12,242 nt of DNA, taken from contig JAICLN010000075.1 of the NCBI GenBank assembly GCA_025925615.1, positions 1 to 12,242 of the forward strand, given 5' to 3'. This document shows, piece by piece, positions 1 through 6,741 of the stretch. The notes beneath the pieces were generated by a model. The model was not told where the DNA came from. It did no database searches and saw only the letters and a list, made by a program, of their open reading frames with translations. A program made the position numbers and the translations under genes. The stretch's first letter is position 1. Every line of letters begins with the position of its first letter. Origin of the DNA: Actinomycetospora sp. Lineage in GTDB: Bacteria > Actinomycetota > Actinomycetes > Mycobacteriales > Pseudonocardiaceae.

Positions 1-830
1 AGCGGGGAGTCAGTTTCTCCCTGGCGCAGCGGTTCGAGGCGGACGGGCCGCAGAAGGGCTGGCGGCGCCGGACCAACCCGGTGCACACCATGCTGGACAC
101 CGGCCTGGACGCCGAGCGCGGCACGCAGGGCTTCCCGCACGGGATCGGCGGCGCGGACGACGTGGTGTTCATGCCGCTGCAGGCGTCGACGCAGTGGGAC
201 GGGCTCGGGCACATCTTCGACCACGGCGTGGCGTGGAACGGGCGCCGGGCCGGAGACGTCGTGACGAGCGAAGGCGACCGCGTCACCGGGATCGAGACCG
301 CTTCGGGCCGCATCGCCGGGCGCGGGGTCCTGCTCGACGTCGGGCGCGCCCTCGGCCCGACGGCGGGGGAGGGCGCCGGGGAACTGCCCGACGGCTTCGC
401 GATCACCGTGGAGCACCTCGAGCAGACCATCGCCGCCCAGGGTGTGGCGGTCGGGCGTGGCGACATCGTGTGCCTGCGCACCGGCCAGTACGCCCGCACC
501 CGACGTCAGGGGTGGGGCACCTACGCGGGCGGCCCGGCGCCCGGGCTGTCGTTCACCACGGCGGGCTGGCTGCACGACACCGAGATCGCCGCGATCGCCA
601 CCGACACCTGGGGCTTCGAGGTCCGGCCCAACGAGTTCGACGTCGCCTTCCAGCCGCTGCACCAGGTCGCGATCCCGCACCTCGGGCTCTTCCTCGGCGA
701 GATGTGGGACCTCGAGGCGCTCGCCGCGGACTGCGCCGCCGACGGCGTGCACGAGTTCTGGCTGACCGCGGCGCCGCTGCGCATCACCGGAGCGGTCGGC
801 TCCCCGCTGAACCCCATCGCCGTCAAGTGA
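1..830 (+). CDS. Cyclase-family metal-dependent hydrolase (5' truncated)
   Basis: The frame is open from base 3, so the start lies outside the window; about 275 residues are visible and it ends in TGA at 828-830. It resembles the cyclase family (kynurenine formamidase-like, Pfam 'Cyclase'), metal-dependent hydrolases that open amide or lactone bonds. Visible support is the segment STQWDGLGHIFDHG (about visible residues 62-75), the WD-x-L-x-H variant of the family metal site, in which D66 and H70 are likely ligands. It also has a G-rich N-terminal NPVHTMLDTG segment and a C-terminal ending LTAAPLRITGAVGSPLNPIA typical of the actinobacterial subgroup. The FAD monooxygenase follows after 28 nt, so they are probably co-transcribed. 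Beside ring-modifying enzymes it may hydrolyse an amide, formamide or lactone intermediate; the substrate is not determinable. Confidence 0.85.
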   Translation, partial: RGVSFSLAQRFEADGPQKGWRRRTNPVHTMLDTGLDAERGTQGFPHGIGGADDVVFMPLQASTQWDGLGHIFDHGVAWNGRRAGDVVTSEGDRVTGIETASGRIAGRGVLLDVGRALGPTAGEGAGELPDGFAITVEHLEQTIAAQGVAVGRGDIVCLRTGQYARTRRQGWGTYAGGPAPGLSFTTAGWLHDTEIAAIATDTWGFEVRPNEFDVAFQPLHQVAIPHLGLFLGEMWDLEALAADCAADGVHEFWLTAAPLRITGAVGSPLNPIAVK

Positions 831-843
831 CGGCACGAGTCCC

Positions 844-851
844 GGAGGAGG
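844..851 (+). promoter_or_regulatory. Strong ribosome binding site of the FAD monooxygenase
   Basis: GGAGGAGG at 844-851 lies 7 nt before the ATG at 859. It is the best Shine-Dalgarno match in the window and fixes the start of the monooxygenase. Confidence 0.8.
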
Positions 852-858
852 CCTAGCC

Positions 859-2001
859 ATGGCCGCGGTGTCCACCGTGCTCGTGGTCGGCGGCGGAGCC
901 GCAGGCTGCGCCACCGCCATCGCGCTCGCCCGTGCCGGCGTCGCCGTCGAGCTGGTCGAGCTCAAGAACGACGTGACCGCGGTCGGGTCGGGCATCACCC
1001 TGCAGGGCAACGCGCTGCGGGTGCTGCGTGACCTGGGCGTCTACGACGACGTCGCCGCGGGCGGCTTCGGGTTCGACACCCTCGGTCTGCGCGCCCCCGA
1101 CGGCACCGTGCTGGTCGAGATGTCCGACGCCCGGACCGGTGGCGAGGACCTCCCCGCCACCGTGGGGGCCAGACGCGCCGACCTCGCCCGGGTCCTCATG
1201 TCCCGCGCCCGGGAGGTCGGGGTCACGATCCGCCTGGCCACCACCGTCGAGACCCTCGACCAGGACGACCAGGGCGTCGACGTGTCCTTCTCCGACGGGA
1301 GCAGCGGGCGCTACGACGTCGTCGTCGGGGCGGACGGGGTGCGCTCCCACGTCCGCGACCTGCTGGGCGTCGAGGTCGACATCGCGCCGGTCGGCATGGG
1401 CATCTGGCGGGTGTTCACGCAGCGCCCCGACGGGCTCGAGCGCACCGACCTCTCCTACCAGGGCGCCTGCTACATCGCCGGGTACTGCCCGACCGGCGAG
1501 GACTCGATCTACGCCTACCTCGTCGAGGACGCGCAGGACCGCTCCGGGCTCACCCCGGAGCAGCAGCTCGCCGTGATGCGGGAGCTCGCCGGGCATTACC
1601 ACGGCCAGTGGGACGCGATCCGCGACCTGATGACCGACCCCACGAAGGTCAACTACACCTGGTTCGAGTGGCACGTGCTCGACGGCCCGTGGCACCGCGG
1701 CCGGGTGGTATTGGCCGGCGACGCCGCCCATTCCTGCCCGCCCACCCTGGCCCAGGGCGCGGCGCAGGCCCTCGAGGACGCCGTCGTCCTCGCCGAGCTG
1801 CTGCTCGCCGCCGAGACCGTCGAGCAGGCCCTCGACGCCTACACCGCCCGGCGCGCACCGCGCGCCCGCACCGTCGTCGAGAACTCGGTGCAGCTCGCCC
1901 GCTGGCTGCTCGACCACGAGCCGCCCCCGCAGGCCGGCGGCACCGCCGACGTCCCCGCCCTCATGGGTGCCACCGCCGCGCTGCTGTCCCAGCGCCCCTG
2001 A
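859..2001 (+). CDS. Class A FAD-dependent aromatic monooxygenase
   Basis: A 380-aa flavoprotein hydroxylase of the PHBH/salicylate-hydroxylase fold, predicted to hydroxylate an aromatic or hydroxypyridine-like ring using NAD(P)H and O2 in the cytoplasm. All three family fingerprints are present. The N-terminal dinucleotide fold is VLVVGGGAAGCATAIALARA (residues 7-26), ending in an acidic E34 for the ribose. The DG motif DVVVGADGVRSHVR is at 153-166. The GD motif GRVVLAGDAAHSCPP is at 281-295, followed by AQGAAQALEDA. The length is normal for single-domain members (about 370-400 aa). The start is set by a strong RBS. It sits between a cyclase-family hydrolase and a ring-cleaving dioxygenase, the expected order for hydroxylate-then-cleave. 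Subfamilies such as salicylate, 3-hydroxybenzoate, urate or 2,6-dihydroxypyridine hydroxylase cannot be told apart by eye. Confidence 0.92.
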   Translation: MAAVSTVLVVGGGAAGCATAIALARAGVAVELVELKNDVTAVGSGITLQGNALRVLRDLGVYDDVAAGGFGFDTLGLRAPDGTVLVEMSDARTGGEDLPATVGARRADLARVLMSRAREVGVTIRLATTVETLDQDDQGVDVSFSDGSSGRYDVVVGADGVRSHVRDLLGVEVDIAPVGMGIWRVFTQRPDGLERTDLSYQGACYIAGYCPTGEDSIYAYLVEDAQDRSGLTPEQQLAVMRELAGHYHGQWDAIRDLMTDPTKVNYTWFEWHVLDGPWHRGRVVLAGDAAHSCPPTLAQGAAQALEDAVVLAELLLAAETVEQALDAYTARRAPRARTVVENSVQLARWLLDHEPPPQAGGTADVPALMGATAALLSQRP

Positions 2002-2017
2002 CTGTTTCTCCCCGCGC

Positions 2018-2061
2018 CGCTCCGCTCGCCCCAGAATCCACCCCCCGTCGCTCCGCTCGCC
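2018..2061 (+). repeat. Two direct copies of CGCTCCGCTCGCC
   Basis: The 13-mer CGCTCCGCTCGCC occurs at 2018-2030 and again at 2049-2061, 31 nt apart. Both copies are followed by a CCAGA/CAGA sequence. They fill most of the 70-nt gap between the monooxygenase and the dioxygenase. The second copy runs into the dioxygenase ribosome binding site. It could be a tandem duplication, a dispersed intergenic repeat of the genus, or a regulatory repeat. Confidence 0.6.
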
Positions 2062-2062
2062 C

Positions 2063-2068
2063 AGAGGA
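2063..2068 (+). promoter_or_regulatory. Short-spaced ribosome binding site of the extradiol dioxygenase
   Basis: AGAGGA at 2063-2068 is only 3 nt from the ATG at 2072, closer than usual. No other ATG, GTG or TTG start in this frame gives a sensible N-terminus, because the VOC fold begins within the next few residues (ITHLRHVDLAV), so this start is kept. Confidence 0.55.
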
Positions 2069-2071
2069 CTC

Positions 2072-3007
2072 ATGGACCGCCTGATCACCCACCTCCGGCA
2101 CGTCGACCTCGCCGTCCCGGACTTCGACCGCCAGCTCGCCTTCTACACGGACCTGTGGAAGCTCAGCCCGGAGATCACCGACACCGGCATCGCCTTCCTG
2201 GCCGCCGAGGGCTCGCCCGAGCAGTACCAGGTGCGGCTGCGCGCCGACGCCGAGAAGCGCCTCGACCTGATCGCCTTCGGGGCCGCCTCCGCGGACGACG
2301 TCGACGCGCTCGCGCGGAAGCTGGGCTCCGAGGGCGTCACCCTGGTCACCGAGCCGGGCAAGCTGCAGACCCCCGGCGGCGGCTACGGCTTCCGCTTCTT
2401 CGACCTCGACGGGCGCACCGTCGAGATCTCCTCCGACGTCGAGGTCCGCGCGCACCGCAAGGTCGAGGCGGGTGAGTCGGTGCCGGTCAAGCTCTCCCAC
2501 GTGGTGATCAACTCGCCACAGCCCGAGGCGCTGGTGGCCTGGTACGACCGTCACCTCGACTTCAGGCTCTCCGACACCCTGTTCTCGCCGCACATGGGCG
2601 AGGTCATGTGGTTCCTGCGCTGCAACGCCCAGCACCACAGCCTCGCCGTCGCGCGCGGTCCGCACGTGTCGCTGCACCACGCGTCGTTCGAGCTGCGCGG
2701 CCTCGACGAGTACATGCGCGGCACCGGACGGCTGCTGCGCGCCGGCGTCGAGAAGGTCTGGGGGCCGGGCCGCCACCTCGCCGGCAACAACACGTTCTCC
2801 TACTTCCTCGACCCGCACGGCAACACCATCGAGTACACGACGGAGATCGAGGTCCTCGACGAGGACACCTGGCACCCGCACCTCTACGACTTCTCCGACC
2901 CCGAGGTCACCGACCAGTGGGGCACCGCGAACCCGATGAGCGAGTTCGTGGCCAAGCAGTCGTTCAACGACCCCGACCGCGGCGTCTTCGTCGCCCCGCC
3001 GGTCTGA
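2072..3007 (+). CDS. VOC-family type I extradiol ring-cleavage dioxygenase
   Basis: A 311-aa two-module vicinal-oxygen-chelate protein, the usual length of 2,3-dihydroxybiphenyl 1,2-dioxygenase/catechol 2,3-dioxygenase relatives. These are Fe(II) (or Mn) enzymes that open a catechol ring next to its hydroxyls. Module 1 spans about 5-125 (HLRHVDLAV, then GFRFFDLDGRTVEIS). The catalytic module 2 spans about 140-262. Likely metal ligands are H143 (KLSHVVIN), H203 (SLHHASFEL; the second His fits the family spacing) and E254 (DPHGNTIEYTTE). H235 (GRH) and Y244 match conserved active-site positions. It starts 70 nt after the monooxygenase, and its TGA overlaps the next ATG by one base (TGATG), so it is translationally coupled to the hydrolase gene. 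It should take the dihydroxylated product of the monooxygenase (inference). Confidence 0.92.
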   Translation: MDRLITHLRHVDLAVPDFDRQLAFYTDLWKLSPEITDTGIAFLAAEGSPEQYQVRLRADAEKRLDLIAFGAASADDVDALARKLGSEGVTLVTEPGKLQTPGGGYGFRFFDLDGRTVEISSDVEVRAHRKVEAGESVPVKLSHVVINSPQPEALVAWYDRHLDFRLSDTLFSPHMGEVMWFLRCNAQHHSLAVARGPHVSLHHASFELRGLDEYMRGTGRLLRAGVEKVWGPGRHLAGNNTFSYFLDPHGNTIEYTTEIEVLDEDTWHPHLYDFSDPEVTDQWGTANPMSEFVAKQSFNDPDRGVFVAPPV

Positions 3008-3996
3008 TGCGGATCGCGACGGTCCTCGCCGAGGGCACGGCCCGCGTCGGTGTCGTCGAGGGCGAGCCCGGGGACGAGCGGGTGCACCTGCTCGGGCCCG
3101 GCACCACGCTGCTGGACCTGCTCCGGTCCGGCGGGCTGGACGAGGCCGGACGCGCGGCGCGGCGCGCCCGGCCCGTGGCGCTCGCGGACGTCCGGCTCCT
3201 CCCGCCCCTGGAGCCGCCGAGCGTGCGGGACTTCGTCGCGTTCGAGGAGCACGTCGAGGGCGTGCGGAAGGCGGTGGACGGGGTGTCCGGCGTGCCGGAA
3301 GCCTGGCACGACGCCCCGACGTTCTACTTCACCAATCCGCACGCGATGATCGGCGCCCACGACGACGTCCCGGTGCCGCCCGGGTGCCGGGCGCTCGACT
3401 TCGAGCTCGAGGTCGCCGCCGTCGTCGGCCGCGCGGGCCGCGACCTCACGTCCGAGCAGGCCCGCGAGCACATCGCCGGCTACACGATCTTCAACGACTG
3501 GTCGGCCCGCGACCTGCAGTCTCGCGAGATGCAGGTCGGTCTCGGGCCGGCCAAGGGCAAGGACACCGCCACCACCCTGGGCCCGTGGCTGGTCACCGCC
3601 GACGAGCTCGAGCCGTTCCGCGACGCCGACGGTTTCCTCGCCCTGGCGCTGTGGGCCGAGGTCAACGGCCGCCTGGTGGGGAAGGACCTGCTCACCAACA
3701 TGGGCTGGCGCTTCGAGGACCTCGTCGCCTACGCCGCCCGCGGCACCGCGGTCGTGCCCGGCGACGTCCTCGGCTCCGGCACGTGCGGCAACGGTGGCTG
3801 CCTGGCCGAGCTCTGGGGTCGGGGGACCAGCCGGGACGAGCTGCCGCCGCTGCAGGTCGGCGACGTCGTGACCCTGACCGTGGAGGGCCTCGGCACCGTG
3901 GCCAACCGCGTCGTCGCCGGCGCCGACCCCGTCCCGCTGCCGCGTTCCCGGCCCCGCCCACGCAACCGCCCGACGACGGCGGGGGCCCACCGGTGA
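3007..3996 (+). CDS. Fumarylacetoacetate hydrolase (FAA) family protein
   Basis: A 329-aa FAH-fold protein. Family members hydrolyse C-C bonds of acylpyruvates or act as decarboxylases, hydratases or isomerases on ring-cleavage products, using Mg2+ or Ca2+. The metal site is visible: E133 and E135 in LDFELEVAAVVGR, and D164 in YTIFNDWSARDLQ. The GPAKGKDTATTLGPW segment (180-194) supplies the conserved lysine, and PGDVLGSGTCGNGG (251-264) is the C-terminal core motif. The N-terminal 70 residues form the usual small cap domain. The start ATG overlaps the dioxygenase stop by one base and has no clear Shine-Dalgarno, so translation is probably coupled. The last 18 residues are a Pro/Arg-rich tail outside the fold. 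Downstream of an extradiol dioxygenase it likely processes the ring-fission product. Confidence 0.92.
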   Translation: MRIATVLAEGTARVGVVEGEPGDERVHLLGPGTTLLDLLRSGGLDEAGRAARRARPVALADVRLLPPLEPPSVRDFVAFEEHVEGVRKAVDGVSGVPEAWHDAPTFYFTNPHAMIGAHDDVPVPPGCRALDFELEVAAVVGRAGRDLTSEQAREHIAGYTIFNDWSARDLQSREMQVGLGPAKGKDTATTLGPWLVTADELEPFRDADGFLALALWAEVNGRLVGKDLLTNMGWRFEDLVAYAARGTAVVPGDVLGSGTCGNGGCLAELWGRGTSRDELPPLQVGDVVTLTVEGLGTVANRVVAGADPVPLPRSRPRPRNRPTTAGAHR

Positions 3997-4086
3997 CCGC
4001 CGCCGGACCGCTGGCCGCAACACCACCGCGCCGCTGCTCGGTCGCCTCCACGACCAGCACAGAGACGGTCGTAGATCTCCTCTTCG

Positions 4087-4101
4087 TGCGCGACACGCGC
4101 A
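4087..4101. promoter_or_regulatory. Operator-like inverted repeat TGCGCG-ACA-CGCGCA
   Basis: Two perfect 6-nt arms, TGCGCG (4087-4092) and CGCGCA (4096-4101), are separated by 3 nt, about 170 nt upstream of the hydrolase start. It is flanked by direct copies of TTCGTG at 4083-4088 and 4105-4110. Its position in the only long gap of the catabolic cluster suggests a regulator site, but a chance GC-rich palindrome is possible. Confidence 0.4.
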
Positions 4102-4257
4102 AGATTCGTGGGCGGCGCGCTCACGAGGATCGGATCTTCATCGTGGGACGGGCCGTGGCGGGCCGCGGCCGGACCGCACAATCCCGACGATCACCGGACT
4201 GCGGGGCTGTCCAGGTCCGCGTGCCTCTGCTCTCCGACGCCCTGCGCCGACACTCCC

Positions 4258-4264
4258 GAGAGGA
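4258..4264 (+). promoter_or_regulatory. Ribosome binding site of the alpha/beta hydrolase
   Basis: GAGAGGA at 4258-4264 lies 8 nt before GTG at 4273. It selects this GTG over the upstream in-frame ATG at 4108, whose 55 extra codons show no conserved character. Confidence 0.65.
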
Positions 4265-4272
4265 CTCCCGAC

Positions 4273-5451
4273 GTGTTCGAGTACTTCCCCGGCAACTACG
4301 TGTGGAACCTGGGCGTGGTCGCCGCGCTGAACTCCGGCGGGCTCATCGACGAGGTCGACCGCGCCTGCCGCCCGATCCGCGAGGCCGCCGCGGCCGGTGA
4401 GGACGCCGGCACTCCGGACTTCCTGCGGGCGTGGACCGCCCTGACCGACCAGCTCGTCGCGCAGGCCCGGGACGCCGAGAAGGCCGGCCACACCCGCACC
4501 GCAGGGCAGCTGTACTTCCGCGCCACGAACTACCTGTGCCAGGCCGAGCGGATGCTCGCCCACTCCGACGAGAACCGGATCCCGACCTACCGCCGCGTGC
4601 TCGAGCTGGCCCAGCAGGCCTTCGATCTGCAGGACACCCGCGTCACGCGCGTCGCCGTCCCCTACGAGGGCACGACGCTGCCCGGGTACTTCAGCGCGGC
4701 GCCGGCCACCGACGGCGGCCCCGCCCCGGTGATCGTGCTGGTCAACGGTCTGGACTCCACCAAGGAGCACCAGTACTCGTCCGGGCACTGGGCCGAGCTC
4801 GCGGCCCGGGGCATCTCGTGCCTGATGCTCGACCAGCCCGGCACCGGGGAGGCGCTGCGCCTTCAGGGTCTGCCGGCCCGCGTGGACACCGAGGCCTGGG
4901 CCGGCGCGGCCGTCGACTTCCTCGAAGCGCGCGACGACGTCGACCCGACCCGGATCGGGATCGTCGGATGGTCGCTGGGTGGCTACTACGCCCCGCGGGC
5001 CGCGGCGTTCGAGAAGCGGTTCGCGCTCTGCGTAGCGTGGGGCGCCAACCACGACTGGGGCGCGGTCCAGCGCCGCCGCCTCGAGCGCGAGGGTGAGCGG
5101 CCGGTCCCGCACTACTGGGAGCACGTCCTGTGGGTGTGGGGCTTCGAGCCCGGCACCGATCTGGCCGAGTTCACCGCGTTCGCCGACCAGGTCAACCTCG
5201 ACGGGGTGGTCGAGCAGATCACGGTGCCGTTCCTGATCGCCCACGGTCGGGACGACCGGCAGATCCCGCTCGAGTACGCCCTCCGGTCCTACGACCAGGC
5301 CACCGGCTCACCCAAGTCGGAACTGCGGGTCTTCACCCCCGAGGAGGGCGCCACCGAGCACATCGGTCTCGACCACCTGTCCCACGTCAGCGTCTTCATC
5401 GCCGACTGGGTGGCCGACACCTTCACCGAACTCGCGGCCGCAGGACGCTGA
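4273..5451 (+). CDS. Alpha/beta hydrolase, 2,6-dihydropseudooxynicotine hydrolase-like
   Basis: A 392-aa alpha/beta hydrolase with a long helical N-terminal cap (about 1-120), as in the FrsA/DUF1100-like group that includes the nicotine-pathway C-C hydrolase of Arthrobacter. The nucleophile elbow is GIVGWSLGGYYA with S234. The probable acid is D328 in AHGRDDRQIP, and the probable catalytic His is H363 in GATEHIGLDHL. The oxyanion strand is VIVLVNGLDSTKEHQY (153-168), and LDQPGTGEA (186-194) is the conserved family loop. The GTG start with GAGAGGA gives the typical N-terminus FEYFPGNYVWNLGV. It is the last gene of the catabolic set, 276 nt after the FAA-family gene. It may cut a C-C bond in a diketone-like intermediate or act as an esterase; homology alone does not decide. 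Confidence 0.85.
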   Translation: MFEYFPGNYVWNLGVVAALNSGGLIDEVDRACRPIREAAAAGEDAGTPDFLRAWTALTDQLVAQARDAEKAGHTRTAGQLYFRATNYLCQAERMLAHSDENRIPTYRRVLELAQQAFDLQDTRVTRVAVPYEGTTLPGYFSAAPATDGGPAPVIVLVNGLDSTKEHQYSSGHWAELAARGISCLMLDQPGTGEALRLQGLPARVDTEAWAGAAVDFLEARDDVDPTRIGIVGWSLGGYYAPRAAAFEKRFALCVAWGANHDWGAVQRRRLEREGERPVPHYWEHVLWVWGFEPGTDLAEFTAFADQVNLDGVVEQITVPFLIAHGRDDRQIPLEYALRSYDQATGSPKSELRVFTPEEGATEHIGLDHLSHVSVFIADWVADTFTELAAAGR

Positions 5452-5622
5452 TCAGCTGAACGCGTCCTTGATCTTCGAACCACGCTGGCTGACCTCACCG
5501 GAGACCATGTCGGCCTGCCCGCTGCGCTCGAGCTTCTTGTTCCCGGTCGCTTTCCCGGTGACCTCCTTGGCCTTGCCCTTGACCTGCTTGGAACGATTCT
5601 TGGCCGTGTCGTCCGTGCCCAT
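5452..5622 (-). CDS. CsbD-family small stress-response protein
   Basis: A 56-aa, highly charged protein with the CsbD signature near the N-terminus: KNRSKQVKGKAKEVTGKATGNKKLE, read as two stretches at residues 9-28 and 29-33, then a Gly/Asp/Gln segment. CsbD-like proteins are common small general-stress proteins of unknown biochemical role. The ATG at 5622 (MGTDDTAK) is preferred over an open extension to 5766, because the family motif begins right after it and the upstream residues look random. A GGGAATG-like ribosome site is weak. The stop codon directly abuts that of the convergent alpha/beta hydrolase. A CATTCCCGGAATG palindrome covers the 5' untranslated region. No clear stress-sigma promoter was found. 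Confidence 0.85.
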   Translation of the reverse strand: MGTDDTAKNRSKQVKGKAKEVTGKATGNKKLERSGQADMVSGEVSQRGSKIKDAFS

Positions 5623-5630
5623 GGTCAACA

Positions 5631-5643
5631 CATTCCCGGAATG
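5631..5643. promoter_or_regulatory. Palindrome CATTCC-C-GGAATG upstream of the CsbD gene
   Basis: A perfect 6+1+6 inverted repeat lies 8 nt upstream of the CsbD start codon, over its presumed ribosome binding region. It could be an operator or a small mRNA hairpin that limits initiation. The rest of the 165-nt gap (5623-5787) shows nothing further that can be supported. Confidence 0.4.
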
Positions 5644-5787
5644 ATCGGGTCCAGACGGGCACGGGGCGTGATTGGGCTGAGTGCGCGCCGGAAGAATCCG
5701 TTCGACGGTGGGTACTGCTGTCACCGATTCCCGGAGGTGCCTGCGCTCGGCGCAGTCAGCATCCACCTGCAGGGCTGAAGCGCTGCC

Positions 5788-6738
5788 TCAGCTCCGCGCG
5801 TCGGGCGGCTCGGCCCAGCGGATCAGCGCGATCGCCGCGACGACCAGCACGCCTCCCGCCACCTGGGTGGCGGTCGGGCGCTGGGCCACCAGCCACCACG
5901 CCCCGAGCACGGCGAAGAGCACCTCGCTCAGCCCGACGAACGACGCCAGCCGCGACCCGAGCCGCCCGACGGCGGCGATCCCGGTGAGGTAGGCGAGCGC
6001 CGTCGACAGCGCCGCGACCAGCACCACCGCGACCCACCACGGCGCGCGCCACCCGCCCAGGTCGATCGGCGTCGCCGTCGCGGTGAGGGGCAGCAGACCG
6101 ACGAGGCCGACGAGCGCGACGACGACGCCGGCCACCAGCGCCCCGCCGGCGGTGAGGACCAGCGCGGGTGGGCCGCCGGCGCCCGCTCCGGCCGAGAGCC
6201 GGAAGTACGCGGCCAGGCACACCGCGGCGCCGAGCCCCCACAGCACCCCGACGACGTCGACCGCCGCCCCCCGCGCGACGTCGAGGACGAGCACCAGACC
6301 GGCGACCGCGACGACCGCACCCCACAGCGTCGCCGGGCGGGGCCGCGCGCCGCCGCGCAGCCACGTCCAACCGAGCAGCAGGACCGGCGCGGTGTACTCG
6401 ATGAGCAGCGCGACCCCGACCGAGAGGTGGCCGACGGCGCTGAAGTAGCACACCTGAGCCCCGGCCAGGGCGACCAGGCCGTAGACGGCCACCGCGCCCA
6501 GGTCTCCCGCACGGGGCCGCCAGCCACGCGCCACGACCACCGCCAGCGGCACCGCGAGCAGCAGCGCAGCGCCGCCCAGTCGCCCGAGCGCGACCGCGAG
6601 CGGCGACCAGCCGGTGGCCAGCAGCGAGGCCGCGAACGGCCCGGCCAGCCCGAACGACAGGCCCGAGAGCAGGGCGATCGCCAGGCCGGGCGTGGTGGCG
6701 GTCGATCGCGGTGCCGCTCCGGTGCCCGGCTGACCCAC
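5788..6738 (-). CDS. EamA/DMT-superfamily transporter
   Basis: A 316-aa integral membrane protein with about ten hydrophobic segments arranged as two EamA repeats (roughly 17-152 and 162-307), the standard length for the RhaT/YdcZ-like drug/metabolite transporters. Diagnostic features are the proximal motif LLIEYTAPVLLLGWTWLRGG (111-130) in repeat 1 and FVGLSEVLFAVLGAWWL (267-283) in repeat 2, where the acidic residue in a helix followed by a glycine/tryptophan pattern is typical. It probably exports a metabolite or drug across the plasma membrane. Translation starts at GTG 6738, three bases after the stop of the LLM oxidoreductase and without a Shine-Dalgarno sequence, so it depends on coupling. 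It may export the oxidoreductase's product or a toxic substrate (inference). Confidence 0.9.
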   Translation of the reverse strand: MGQPGTGAAPRSTATTPGLAIALLSGLSFGLAGPFAASLLATGWSPLAVALGRLGGAALLLAVPLAVVVARGWRPRAGDLGAVAVYGLVALAGAQVCYFSAVGHLSVGVALLIEYTAPVLLLGWTWLRGGARPRPATLWGAVVAVAGLVLVLDVARGAAVDVVGVLWGLGAAVCLAAYFRLSAGAGAGGPPALVLTAGGALVAGVVVALVGLVGLLPLTATATPIDLGGWRAPWWVAVVLVAALSTALAYLTGIAAVGRLGSRLASFVGLSEVLFAVLGAWWLVAQRPTATQVAGGVLVVAAIALIRWAEPPDARS

Positions 6739-6741
6739 CGG

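Larger units (their letters stand above)
3997..4272. other. 276-nt intergenic region before the alpha/beta hydrolase
   Basis: No coding segment with family-like content was found here. An in-frame extension upstream from the hydrolase start is open to 4108, but it reads as low-complexity, non-conserved sequence. The region holds a compact inverted repeat (4087-4101), a looser one around it (AGATCTCCTCTTCGTG at 4073-4088 against CACGAGGATCGGATCT at 4122-4137, 12 of 16 paired), and a self-complementary GGCCGCGGCC at 4161-4170. No convincing -35/-10 pair could be fixed. It probably carries the hydrolase's own promoter and operator. Confidence 0.5.

Noticed and set aside
853..2088. A 411-codon open frame on the minus strand opposite the FAD monooxygenase
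   Set aside because: It is a GC-rich shadow with Gly/Val/Asp-biased sequence and no family motifs; the plus strand carries three complete FAD fingerprints and a strong ribosome site.
2884..4026. A 380-codon minus-strand frame opposite the FAA-family gene
   Set aside because: Composition is low-complexity and there is no recognisable domain, while the plus-strand protein has an intact metal site.
4161..4170. Palindrome GGCCGCGGCC as an operator
   Set aside because: It is made only of G and C and is expected by chance in this base composition.
4108..4272. N-terminal extension of the alpha/beta hydrolase to ATG 4108
   Set aside because: The 55 extra residues are random-looking, the extension would run over a possible operator region, and GAGAGGA supports GTG 4273.
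5623..5766. N-terminal extension of the CsbD-like protein
   Set aside because: The family signature begins right after MGTDD at 5622, and CsbD proteins are normally about 55-70 residues long.
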